From Stenotrophomonas sp. SAU14A_NAIMI4_8 (GTDB lineage: Bacteria > Pseudomonadota > Gammaproteobacteria > Xanthomonadales > Xanthomonadaceae), in NCBI RefSeq assembly GCF_003086695.1, contig NZ_CP025999.1:670820-734819 (forward strand): a DNA stretch of 64,000 nucleotides, in the 5' to 3' direction. This document shows, piece after piece, positions 55,663 through 64,000 of this stretch (positions are counted from its first letter, which is position 1; each line of letters opens with the position of its first letter). The translations under genes and the position numbers were made by a program. The notes beneath the pieces were generated by a model. It searched no databases and was not told the DNA's origin. It saw only the letters and a program-made list of their open reading frames with translations.

Positions 55663-58286
55663 TGAGCCAGCGGGTCTATTACCTGGACTGGGGGCGGCTG
55701 CGCCACCGCGTGCATGCGGCCTGGCCGACCCGCGCGGTGCTGTGGCTGCTGCAGGCCCTGGGCTGGGCGCTGCTGCGCCTGGAAGGACCCGCCTGGCAGG
55801 GCCTGGCACCGCGGCTGCGTGCCGCGTTCCCGCAGCTGCAGGGCGACCGCCGCTGGCGCCCGGGTGATCCGATCCGTCTGCTGGTGCAGGCGCTGTGGCT
55901 GTCGGTGGTGCGCCTGGTGCCGCGCCGATCGCTGCGCCGGCAGCGGCTGGCGCGCGCACGCCAGCAGCGCATCGCCGAACTGCGCGGCGCGGCCGGTCGC
56001 GGCCACGTGCGCTACCTGCGCACCATGCGCGATGCCCCCAAGGATGTGTGGAACAGCCGGTTCATGGCCTGGGCCGGCGAGCGCGTGCGCGCCCTGTCGC
56101 CGCGCGCGCGGCGCTGGGCGACGGCCGCCATCGGTGTTGCCACCCTGGGCCTGGCGCTGCTGTGCGTCACCCAGCCCTTCAGCTACCTGGCGCAGTTCGT
56201 GTTCGTGCTGCTGCTGTGGGCCATCGCCTTGCTGGTGCGGCGCATGCAGGGGCGCTACGCCACCCTGGTGCTGGTGGTGCTGTCGATCACCGTGTCCTGC
56301 CGTTACCTGTGGTGGCGCTACACCGCCACGTTGAACTGGAACAGCACCTTCGACCTGGTCTGTGGCCTGATCCTGCTGGCCGCCGAAACCTATTCCTGGC
56401 TGGTGCTGATGCTGGGCTACGTGCAGGTGGCCTGGCCCCTGCGACGGCGCCCGGCGCCGCTGCCGGCCGACGTGCGGCAGTGGCCCACCGTCGATGTGCT
56501 CATTCCCACCTACAACGAAGACCTGTCGCTGGTGCGGCATACGGTCTACGCCGCCATGGGCCTGGACTGGCCGGCCGACAAGCTGCGCATCCATATCCTG
56601 GACGACGGTAAGCGCGAGGAATTCCGCGCATTTGCCGAACAGACCGGGGTGAACTACATCACCCGCACCGACAATCGCCACGCCAAGGCCGGCAACCTGA
56701 ACCATGCGCTGACCCTGATCGACGGTGAGCTGGTGGCCATCTTCGACTGCGACCACCTGCCGGTGCGTTCGTTCCTGCAGGTCACCTGCGGCTGGTTCGG
56801 TCGCGACCCGAAACTGGCGCTGGTGCAGACCCCGCACCACTTCTTCTCGGCCGACCCGTTCGAACGCAACCTGCAGGTGTTCCGCAGCGATCCCAACGAA
56901 GGCGAGCTGTTCTACGGCCTGGTGCAGGACGGCAACGACCTGTGGAACGCCGCCTTCTTCTGCGGCTCGTGCGCGGTCATCCGCCGCGAGGCGATCGATG
57001 CCATTGGCGGCTTCGCCACCGAAACCGTCACCGAAGATGCGCACACCGCGCTGCGGCTGCACCGCAATGGCTGGAACTCGGCCTACCTGCGCATTCCGCA
57101 GGCGGCGGGCCTGGCCACCGACAGCCTGGGCGCGCACGTGAACCAGCGCATCCGCTGGGCACGCGGCATGGTGCAGATCTTCCGCATCGACAATCCGCTG
57201 ATCGGCAAGGGCCTGAGCCTGTTCCAGCGGTTCTGCTATGCCAACGCCATGCTGCACTTCCTGGCCGGCATTCCGCGCCTGGTGTTCCTGACCGCGCCGC
57301 TGGCGTTCCTGCTGCTGCACGTCTACATCATCTATGCGCCGGCACTGGCCATCCTGCTGTTCGTGGTGCCGCACATGGCCCATGCCAGCCTGACCAACGC
57401 GCGCATCCAGGGCAAATACCGCCGCCCGTTCTGGGGCGAGGTGTACGAGACCGTGCTGGCCTGGTACATCGCGCGGCCCACCACGGTGGCCTTGTTCAGC
57501 CCCGGCCGCGGCAAGTTCAACGTGACCGACAAGGGCGGCACCCAGGATGGTGACCGCTTCGACTGGCGCGTGGCACGGCCGTACCTGGTGCTGGCGCTGC
57601 TGAACGTGGCCGGCCTGTGCTTCGCGGTCTGGCGCTTCATGCACGGCCCGGCCGATGAGCGCGGCACGGTGATCGTCAGTTCGCTGTGGGTGCTGTACAA
57701 CCTGCTGATCATCGGCGGTGCGCTGGCGGTGGCCGCCGAAGTGCAGCAGGTGCGGCGCACCCACCGCGTCACCACGCACCTGCCGATGGCCCTGCAGGTA
57801 CCCGATGGGCGCCGCCTGCGCGGCGTGCTGCAGGACTATTCCAACGACGGCGTGGGCGTGGAGCTGGGCAACGACCCCGGCCTGGCCGAAGGCGCGCGGG
57901 TACACGTGCTGTTGGGCCGTGGCCGCCGTGAGTTTGCGTTCCCCGCACGCGTGCAGCGCACCATGGGCCACCGCCTGGGCCTGCTGCTGCAGTTCGACAG
58001 CGAACGCCAGCGCGTGGAATTCGCCCAGTGCACCTTCGCCCGTGCCGATGCCTGGCTTGACTGGCATGCCGGCTACCAGCCCAAGAGCCTGCCGCGCAGC
58101 CTGTGGAGCGTGCTGGTGCTGGGCTGGCGGGGTTACCGGCGGATGGGCGATTTCGCCCCGTTCGACCTCGACCGGCCCGTGCACTGGAGCCGGCGCCTGC
58201 TGCGCTGGATGGCCAGTTTCGCTCCGCAACGTCCGCTTCCCTCCCACCCGGCTGACCCAGCCGCTGACCCAGGGCTTCGTCCATGA
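55659..58286 (+). CDS. bcsA: Cellulose synthase catalytic subunit BcsA
   Basis: Processive inner-membrane GT2 enzyme that polymerises glucose from UDP-glucose and threads cellulose across the membrane. 875 residues. N-terminal extension (about 1-150), membrane helices from about 155, then the GT domain with DD at 315-316, DCD at 363-365, TED at 458-460 and QRIRW at 496-500; further helices (about 540-695); and a C-terminal PilZ domain with the c-di-GMP motifs RRTHR (699-703) and DYSNDG (726-731), both intact, so it should be c-di-GMP activated. Starts at ATGATG overlapping the bcsQ stop; ends in ATGA with bcsB. Confidence 0.97.
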   Translation: MMSQRVYYLDWGRLRHRVHAAWPTRAVLWLLQALGWALLRLEGPAWQGLAPRLRAAFPQLQGDRRWRPGDPIRLLVQALWLSVVRLVPRRSLRRQRLARARQQRIAELRGAAGRGHVRYLRTMRDAPKDVWNSRFMAWAGERVRALSPRARRWATAAIGVATLGLALLCVTQPFSYLAQFVFVLLLWAIALLVRRMQGRYATLVLVVLSITVSCRYLWWRYTATLNWNSTFDLVCGLILLAAETYSWLVLMLGYVQVAWPLRRRPAPLPADVRQWPTVDVLIPTYNEDLSLVRHTVYAAMGLDWPADKLRIHILDDGKREEFRAFAEQTGVNYITRTDNRHAKAGNLNHALTLIDGELVAIFDCDHLPVRSFLQVTCGWFGRDPKLALVQTPHHFFSADPFERNLQVFRSDPNEGELFYGLVQDGNDLWNAAFFCGSCAVIRREAIDAIGGFATETVTEDAHTALRLHRNGWNSAYLRIPQAAGLATDSLGAHVNQRIRWARGMVQIFRIDNPLIGKGLSLFQRFCYANAMLHFLAGIPRLVFLTAPLAFLLLHVYIIYAPALAILLFVVPHMAHASLTNARIQGKYRRPFWGEVYETVLAWYIARPTTVALFSPGRGKFNVTDKGGTQDGDRFDWRVARPYLVLALLNVAGLCFAVWRFMHGPADERGTVIVSSLWVLYNLLIIGGALAVAAEVQQVRRTHRVTTHLPMALQVPDGRRLRGVLQDYSNDGVGVELGNDPGLAEGARVHVLLGRGRREFAFPARVQRTMGHRLGLLLQFDSERQRVEFAQCTFARADAWLDWHAGYQPKSLPRSLWSVLVLGWRGYRRMGDFAPFDLDRPVHWSRRLLRWMASFAPQRPLPSHPADPAADPGLRP

Positions 58287-60658
58287 GCATTTCCTCTCCT
58301 CTGCGCTGGCTGCTGCTGCCGCTGCTGGCCCTGCCGGTTGCTTCGGGCAACAGTGCCCCCGCGCCGGCCCGCCTGCCCGCGACCACCGGGTCCACGCCTG
58401 ACACCGCACCGGCGCAGGTGGCCGTACCCACGCCGGTGAATGCCGCCGTGGTGCCCGCGCCGCGGCCGGAACCGGCGCAGGCCGAAACCTGGGCGGGCAG
58501 CGCCTGGCCGTGGCAGCGCGAAAGCACGTTTGCCGAGCTGGGCCGCCGCCAGGATGTGCTGCTGTCGGGCGTGCGCAACACCACCACACTGGAATTCCAG
58601 GTGCGCCGCGATCGCCTGGCACGCGAAGCCGAGCTGGACCTGAGCTTCACCCCGTCGCCGTCGCTGCTGCCGACGCTGTCGCACCTGCGGGTGTATCTGA
58701 ATGACGCGATGATGGGCGTGGTGCCGATCAGCAACGACCAGCTGGGGCGCCCGGTGCAGGCCAAGCTGCCGCTGGACGCGCGGCTGATCGCCGATTTCAA
58801 CCAGGTGCGGCTGGAGTTCGTCGGCCACTACACCGATATCTGCGAAGAGCCCACGCACAGCTCGCTGTGGGTGAATGTATCGAGCAACAGCACGCTGCGC
58901 CTGGGCGGCCAGCCGCTGGCCATGCAGGACGATCTGGCCAACTTCCCGCTGCCGTTCTTCGACCCGCGCGACACCGCGCGGCTGGAACTGCCGGTGGTCT
59001 ACGGCACCGCGCCGACCCTGGCGCAGCAGCGTGTCGGCGCCATCATGGCGTCCTACTTCGGCAGCCTGGCCGGCTGGTGGCGGCAGGCGCGCTTCCCGGT
59101 CAGCTTCGGTGCGCTGCCGGACAAGGGCCATGCCGTGGTGCTGGCAGTGAACGGCAAGTTCCCGCCGGTGATCGCCAACCACGCGCCGGTGCAGGGGCCG
59201 GTGGTGGAACTGATGGCGCTGCCGGACGATCCGCAGCGCAAGCTGCTGCTGGTGCTGGGCCGCAACGACGAGGATCTGCAGAAGGCCGTGGCGGCGATGG
59301 CGGCGGGCAACGTGCTGTTCCGCGGCAAGCGGGTGGCGATCGACCAGATCAAGCCACTGGCCCCGCGCAAGCCGTACGACGCGCCCAACTGGGTGCGCAC
59401 CGACCGTGCCGTGCGCCTGGGTGAACTGCTGGATTACCCGCAGCAGCTGCATGCCAACGGCGTGGCTCCGCAGCCGATCACGGTCAACCTCAACCTGCCG
59501 CCGGATCTGTTCATCTGGCGCAACCAGGGCATTCCGCTGAACCTGCGCTACCGCTACACGCCGCCGTTCGGCAGCGACGAATCGCGGTTGGGCGTGGCCA
59601 TCAACGATCAGTTCATTTCCAGCTTCCCGCTGGTGCGCCGCAACGGCAAGCAGGGCCTGGAAGAAATCCGCCTGCCGGTACTGGCCGGTGACGCCGGTGC
59701 CGACGCGGGGCGCCTGCTGATTCCGTCGTTGAAGCTGGGCGACCGCAACCAGCTGCGCTTCGATTTCAACTTCGCCAGCGTGATGGGCAGCGCCCAGCGT
59801 GACCATTGCCAGACCGTGCTGCCGCCGAACCTGCAGGCGGCGATTGAAGAAGATTCGACCATCGATTTCTCCGGCTTCCACCACTACATGGGCCTGCCGG
59901 ACCTGTCCGCGTTCGCACTCAGCGGTTTCCCGTTCACCCGCATGGCCGATCTGTCTGAAACGGTGGTGCTGGTGCCGGCGCAGACCAGCGAAGCGCAGGC
60001 GACCCTGCTGCTGAACCTGGTGGGCGGGCTGGGCGTGCAGACCGGTTACCCCGCCTACGGGCTGCGCCTGTCCAACGATTGGAAGCAGGCCAGCACGTTG
60101 GATGCGGACCTGTTGATGCTGGGCGCACTGCCCGATGAGCTGCGCGGCAGCGACCAGCTTTCGCTGCTGATCGACGCCCAGCGCACGCGCCTGTTGAACG
60201 GCCAGTCGCCGTCGCCGCAGCAGGCGATGGAACAGGCCCGCCGTGGCAGCCGCCAGGGCGACCCGGCGGTGACCGAAGTGGCGGTGACCGCCGATGCACC
60301 GTTCGCCGCCATCGTCGGCCTGCAGTCGCCCCACCACGCGCAGCGCAGCATCGTCTCGCTGGCGGCCAGTGGCGCGGCCGACTACGGCCTGCTGGACGAG
60401 GCGCTCAGTGACACCGGCAAGCGCCAGGCCATCGCCGGTTCGGTGGCGATCCTGCGCACCTCCGGCATCCACAGCCAGTTCGTGGGCGAGCACTACTACG
60501 TCGGCTCGCTGCCGTGGTGGTTGCTGCTCTGGTACCACCTGGCCGACCACCCGGCGTTGCTGGCGGTGCTGGCCACGGTGGTGGTGCTGATGGTCGCCTT
60601 CCTGCTGTGGCGCACGCTGCGCTGGGTGGCTGCCAAGCGGTTGGGCCCGGACCACTGA
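58283..60658 (+). CDS. bcsB: Cellulose synthase regulatory subunit BcsB
   Basis: Periplasmic partner of BcsA that guides the glucan and is needed for catalysis. 791 residues (E. coli 779): signal peptide (LRWLLLPLLALPVASG), Pro/Ala-rich spacer, two carbohydrate-binding-like and flavodoxin-like domain pairs (conserved RRDRLAREAELDLSFTPSPS region, FVGHYTDICEEP, FDFNFASVMGSAQRDHC), and a C-terminal membrane helix (LLAVLATVVVLMVAFLLW) that docks on BcsA. Overlaps bcsA (ATGA) and bcsC (TGATG). Confidence 0.95.
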   Translation: MSISSPLRWLLLPLLALPVASGNSAPAPARLPATTGSTPDTAPAQVAVPTPVNAAVVPAPRPEPAQAETWAGSAWPWQRESTFAELGRRQDVLLSGVRNTTTLEFQVRRDRLAREAELDLSFTPSPSLLPTLSHLRVYLNDAMMGVVPISNDQLGRPVQAKLPLDARLIADFNQVRLEFVGHYTDICEEPTHSSLWVNVSSNSTLRLGGQPLAMQDDLANFPLPFFDPRDTARLELPVVYGTAPTLAQQRVGAIMASYFGSLAGWWRQARFPVSFGALPDKGHAVVLAVNGKFPPVIANHAPVQGPVVELMALPDDPQRKLLLVLGRNDEDLQKAVAAMAAGNVLFRGKRVAIDQIKPLAPRKPYDAPNWVRTDRAVRLGELLDYPQQLHANGVAPQPITVNLNLPPDLFIWRNQGIPLNLRYRYTPPFGSDESRLGVAINDQFISSFPLVRRNGKQGLEEIRLPVLAGDAGADAGRLLIPSLKLGDRNQLRFDFNFASVMGSAQRDHCQTVLPPNLQAAIEEDSTIDFSGFHHYMGLPDLSAFALSGFPFTRMADLSETVVLVPAQTSEAQATLLLNLVGGLGVQTGYPAYGLRLSNDWKQASTLDADLLMLGALPDELRGSDQLSLLIDAQRTRLLNGQSPSPQQAMEQARRGSRQGDPAVTEVAVTADAPFAAIVGLQSPHHAQRSIVSLAASGAADYGLLDEALSDTGKRQAIAGSVAILRTSGIHSQFVGEHYYVGSLPWWLLLWYHLADHPALLAVLATVVVLMVAFLLWRTLRWVAAKRLGPDH

Positions 60659-63600
60659 TGGCACGGGCGCGGCATCCGCTGGTCGCCGCCTCCGGCCTGG
60701 TCCTGCTGGGCCTGGCCGGCGTTGGCGCGTGCCAGGCGCAGGCGCTGCCGGCCACGCCGGGCGGCACGGTGGCCGAGCAGCGGCAATGGCTGTTGGAACA
60801 GGTGCGCATCGGCGAAGCCAGCGGCCGCCAGGGCCTGATCGAAGATGCACTGGCGCGGCTGCGCATGCTGGCCCCGGATGACCGCAGCACGCTGTTGGCG
60901 ATCCTGGAAGTGCAGCTGTCGCAGCAGAAGATGGCCGACGCCGATGCCACCCTGCAGCGCCTGCGCCAGCTGGGGGCGGGCAGCCGCGAACTGGTCGCCG
61001 GCGAGCGCCTGTGGCGGGCCTACCGCGGCGATCTGCAGCAGGACCTGCAGCAGGCGCGGTTGTTCGCCGCCGGTGGCCGCAGCGACGAAGCACTGGTGAT
61101 CTATCGCCGCCTGTTCAATGACGATCCGCCCGGGCTGCAGTTGGGCCTGGAGTACTGGCGCCTGCGTGGCGCGCAGGCCGATGGCCGCGCGCTGGCGATC
61201 CGCGAGCTGAGCGCGCTGGATCGCAGTTACCCCGGCAACACCGCGCTGCTGCAGACGTTGTCGCAGCTGTTGTTCGCCGCCGGCCGCGATGCCGAAGCGC
61301 TGGCCGCGCTCGAGCGCATGGGGCGCAACCCCGAAGCGCGCACGCTGGCCGCCGACGCCGAATGGGACTTCCTGCAGGACCAGCCGGCCGATGATGCCAA
61401 CGTACGCCGGCTGCAGGCCTTCATCACCCGCAATCCGAATTTCAATGACATCGCGCTGGTGCGCGAGCGCTATGCCGACCAGCACAAGCGGGTGAGCGAC
61501 CCGGCCTGGCGTGCCGGCCTGCGCGGCCAGCAGTTGCTGGATCGCGAGCGCAATGCCGAGGCCGAGCGGGCCTTCCTGCAGGCCTTGCGTGGCTATCCGC
61601 GCGAAGCCGATTTCCTGGGCGGCCTGGGCATGGCGGTAATGCGGCAGGGGCGCCGCGAACAGGCTATCAGCTATTTCCAGCGTGCGGTGCAGGCCACGCC
61701 GGCCGGTGACAGCACCGACAAGTGGACCGACCTGCTGGCCAGTACGCGTTACTGGCTGCTGCTGGACCAGGCCGAAGCGGCACTGGCCAGTGGCAACGTG
61801 GACCAGGCGCAGGCGCTGTACGAGCGTGCGCGCCGCCAGCAACCCGGTGAGATCAATGCACAGCTGGGGCTGGTGGACGTGGCCGTGGCCCGTGGCGACG
61901 ACGCCGGCGCCGAACGCCTGCTGCTGGCCGCGCAGCGCCGCGCCCCGCGCGATGCCAATGTGATCCGCAAGCTGGTGCAGTTGTACGGGCGCACCGATCC
62001 GCAGCGGCTGGAAAGCTTCATTCATTCGCTGCCGGCCGCGCAGCAGAAGCTGTATGCCGAAGATCTGCGGCAACTGCAGATCAGCCGGCTGCGCGAGCGC
62101 CGCGAACAGGCGCTGGCCGCCGGCGATGCCGTCACTGCAATAAGCCTGGGCCAGCAGTTGCGCCAGGAACTGCCCGGCGATGCGTGGCTGGCCTATGCAT
62201 TGGGCAATGAACTGCGCAGCGCCGGTCGCGACGACGACGCCGATGCGGTGGTGGCCGACATGGCCGCGCGCAATGACAGCAGCGAAGCGCGCTATGCGCA
62301 GGCCTTGTACCTGTCCGGCAGCGACCGCCTGCCGCAGGCGCTGGCGGTGCTGGACAGCGTGCCGCGCGAGCGCTGGGACGATGACATGCATGCGCTGTCG
62401 CAGCGCCTGCAGCGGCAGCAACTGGTGGAACACCTGTGGGAGCTGCGCGCGCAGGGCCGCGAGCCGGAAGCCATCGCATTGCTGCAGCAGCAACCCCCCA
62501 GCGCCGACAACGACCTGCTGCTGGCCGAATGGGCGCGCCTGCGCGGCGATGCGGCACAGGCACTGCATTACTACCAGCAGGTGCTGGCCGCGCAACCGGA
62601 CAACGTGGATGCCCAGTTGGGCCAGGTGCAGGCGTGGATCGCGCAGGGCGATCTGCCGCGTGCGCGCCAGCAGATGCACGACGCGCCACCGCAGGTGGCC
62701 GACGATGCACTGGGCCAGCAGCGGCAGTTGGCCGGCATCTGGACCGATCTGCATGAAAATGCGCGCGCGCTGCAGATCCTGCGCGGGCTGCTGGCGCGCA
62801 AGACCGAAGCCGATGCGCAGTCCTGGCGCGATGCGGCGCGGCTGGTGCGCGCCGATGATCCCGAGCAAGCGCTGGACATGTACGCCCAGGCGATGGCCGA
62901 CAACGGCCTGCTGGCCCCGGCGCAGGCCGCGCCGCGCGACAACCGCGCGCTCACCCTGGCCAGCCGCCAGACCGAGGGCGATGATTGGCTGCGCAGCAGC
63001 CTGCGCAGCGATGTGGACACGCTGTACCAGCAGCAGAACCCGACGCTGACAGTGATGCAGGATTCCGGCCGCCGCAGCGACGGCACGCCGGGCCTGTCAC
63101 GGCTCTCGCGTGACACCCGCATCGCCCATCTGGATGCACCGTTTGCCGGTGGCCTGGGTTGGGCGCGCATCGAGCAGGTGCACTTCGATGCGGGCCGGTT
63201 CCAGACTGGCGACGATGGCACCTTCGACGAAGATTTTGGCAGTTGCGATCTGGATCTGCTGCAGGCCGATGGCACGGCGCTGCGCGCGCCAGGTTGCAGC
63301 CGCTACGTGCACCAGCGGCGCAATTCCGGTGCCGGTTTCGCGGTGGGCTGGCGCACGCTGGACGACCGCTGGAACATCGACCTGGGCCACACCCCGTCCA
63401 ACTACGTGGTGGGCAACTGGTTGGGTGGAGTCACCTTGAACGGTGACCTGGGCCGGCTGGGCTGGGGCGCCACGGTGTCGCGCCGGCCGATGACCAATTC
63501 ACTGCTGTCCCAGGCCGGCGCGGTGGATCCGCGCAGTGGCATTGCCTGGGGCGGGGTCACCGCCAATGGCGTGACCTTCAGCCTGGGCTACGACGAAGGT

Positions 63601-64000
63601 GGCCGCAACGGCATCTGGTCGAACTGGAGCTGGCACCGCCTGACCGGCCGCAACGTGGAAGACAACACCCGCGCGCGGGCGATGGCCGGGTGGTACCACA
63701 AGCTGATCCAGCGGCCGGACATGCGCCTGGACGTGGGCACCACGGCCATGTATTGGCGTTACCAGAAAGACCTGGGCGGTTATTCGCTGGGGCAGGGCGG
63801 TTACTACAGCCCGCAGCGCTACGCCTCGCTCAGCCTGCCCGCCAGCTTCGCCTGGCGCAGCGACAACTGGTCGCTGCGCGTAGATGCGTCCTTCAGCGTG
63901 TCCAGTGCGCGCACCGCGTCCATCAGCCGCTATCCCGAACAGGCCCTGATCGAGCGGGTGATCGCCCAGCTGGAGCCGCAGTACGGCCCGCTCACGCTCG
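60658..64000 (+). CDS. bcsC: Cellulose outer-membrane export protein BcsC (3' end beyond window)
   Basis: Outer-membrane exporter with a periplasmic TPR scaffold. The ATG overlaps the bcsB stop (TGATG), and the reading frame stays open to the window edge, 1114 codons. Signal peptide (LVAASGLVLLGLAGVGACQAQA); about 19 TPR-like helical repeats to residue ~780 (for example AERAFLQALRGYPREADFLGGLG); then the BCSC C-terminal barrel domain, recognisable from GGLGWARIEQVHFDAG and DRWNIDLGHTPSNYVVGNWLGG. BcsC proteins are usually 1150-1350 residues, so only the last barrel strands are missing. No bcsZ lies between bcsB and bcsC. Confidence 0.93.
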   Translation, partial: MARARHPLVAASGLVLLGLAGVGACQAQALPATPGGTVAEQRQWLLEQVRIGEASGRQGLIEDALARLRMLAPDDRSTLLAILEVQLSQQKMADADATLQRLRQLGAGSRELVAGERLWRAYRGDLQQDLQQARLFAAGGRSDEALVIYRRLFNDDPPGLQLGLEYWRLRGAQADGRALAIRELSALDRSYPGNTALLQTLSQLLFAAGRDAEALAALERMGRNPEARTLAADAEWDFLQDQPADDANVRRLQAFITRNPNFNDIALVRERYADQHKRVSDPAWRAGLRGQQLLDRERNAEAERAFLQALRGYPREADFLGGLGMAVMRQGRREQAISYFQRAVQATPAGDSTDKWTDLLASTRYWLLLDQAEAALASGNVDQAQALYERARRQQPGEINAQLGLVDVAVARGDDAGAERLLLAAQRRAPRDANVIRKLVQLYGRTDPQRLESFIHSLPAAQQKLYAEDLRQLQISRLRERREQALAAGDAVTAISLGQQLRQELPGDAWLAYALGNELRSAGRDDDADAVVADMAARNDSSEARYAQALYLSGSDRLPQALAVLDSVPRERWDDDMHALSQRLQRQQLVEHLWELRAQGREPEAIALLQQQPPSADNDLLLAEWARLRGDAAQALHYYQQVLAAQPDNVDAQLGQVQAWIAQGDLPRARQQMHDAPPQVADDALGQQRQLAGIWTDLHENARALQILRGLLARKTEADAQSWRDAARLVRADDPEQALDMYAQAMADNGLLAPAQAAPRDNRALTLASRQTEGDDWLRSSLRSDVDTLYQQQNPTLTVMQDSGRRSDGTPGLSRLSRDTRIAHLDAPFAGGLGWARIEQVHFDAGRFQTGDDGTFDEDFGSCDLDLLQADGTALRAPGCSRYVHQRRNSGAGFAVGWRTLDDRWNIDLGHTPSNYVVGNWLGGVTLNGDLGRLGWGATVSRRPMTNSLLSQAGAVDPRSGIAWGGVTANGVTFSLGYDEGGRNGIWSNWSWHRLTGRNVEDNTRARAMAGWYHKLIQRPDMRLDVGTTAMYWRYQKDLGGYSLGQGGYYSPQRYASLSLPASFAWRSDNWSLRVDASFSVSSARTASISRYPEQALIERVIAQLEPQYGPLTL

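Noticed and set aside
55476..61093. Long antisense frames (about 1000 codons each) over bcsQ-bcsA-bcsB-bcsC, and similar ones over valS, purL and proS
   Set aside because: All are mirror frames of recognised enzymes in high-GC DNA, with no start signals or domain resemblance.

Overview
The window is GC-rich, densely coded gammaproteobacterial chromosome. It most resembles the Xanthomonadaceae, and Stenotrophomonas in particular. Three things support this: the type II secretion cluster has the Xanthomonas-type xps order E-F-G-H-I-J-K-L-M-N-D; gene gaps carry GTAG-headed palindromes like the SMAG/REP repeats described in Stenotrophomonas maltophilia; and many genes are small-overlap operons typical of the family. 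No phage, plasmid, tRNA, rRNA or CRISPR feature was seen. The assignment is an inference from gene content, not from a database search.

Layout. 1-9 kb: the end of an Mce/Mla-type lipid ABC transporter operon (minus), a ThrE-type exporter, an H-NS-like protein, prolyl-tRNA synthetase, then an operon pssA - psi subunit (holD-like) - rimI, and an EamA transporter. 9-20 kb: valS-holC-pepA (minus), divergent from lptF-lptG; a lipoprotein; an RDD membrane protein divergent from xerD; a DsbC-like lipoprotein. 20-27 kb: a multidomain GH18 chitinase (minus) divergent from purL. 27-37 kb: a 2500-residue trimeric autotransporter adhesin and a secreted subtilisin-like protease. 37-48 kb: the complete type II secretion operon gspE to gspD. 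48-51 kb: two GT2-fold proteins and pncB. 51-64 kb: one continuous, translationally coupled cellulose operon bcsE-F-G-R-Q-A-B-C, with bcsC running off the right end.

How the genes work together. The second half is a surface and secretion neighbourhood: a giant adhesin, an exported protease, the type II export machine that proteases and chitinases of this group commonly use, and a cellulose synthase with its c-di-GMP sensors (BcsE RxGD motif, BcsA PilZ domain) and the phosphoethanolamine transferase BcsG. The predicted exopolymer is therefore phosphoethanolamine-modified cellulose. The first half is mostly housekeeping: lipid and LPS transport, tRNA charging, and the two clamp-loader accessory subunits chi and psi, encoded about 4.5 kb apart.

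The non-coding DNA is unusual. Three intergenic islands (about 5.45-5.95, 22.4-22.9 and 47.7-48.2 kb) each hold two large, oppositely oriented two-tier hairpins. In these, the stems change sequence but keep pairing while an unpaired core of about 29 nt is conserved. Smaller GTAG-headed hairpins show compensatory changes of the same kind. Perfect or near-perfect palindromes sit upstream of the chitinase, adhesin and cellulose genes and are plausible operators.
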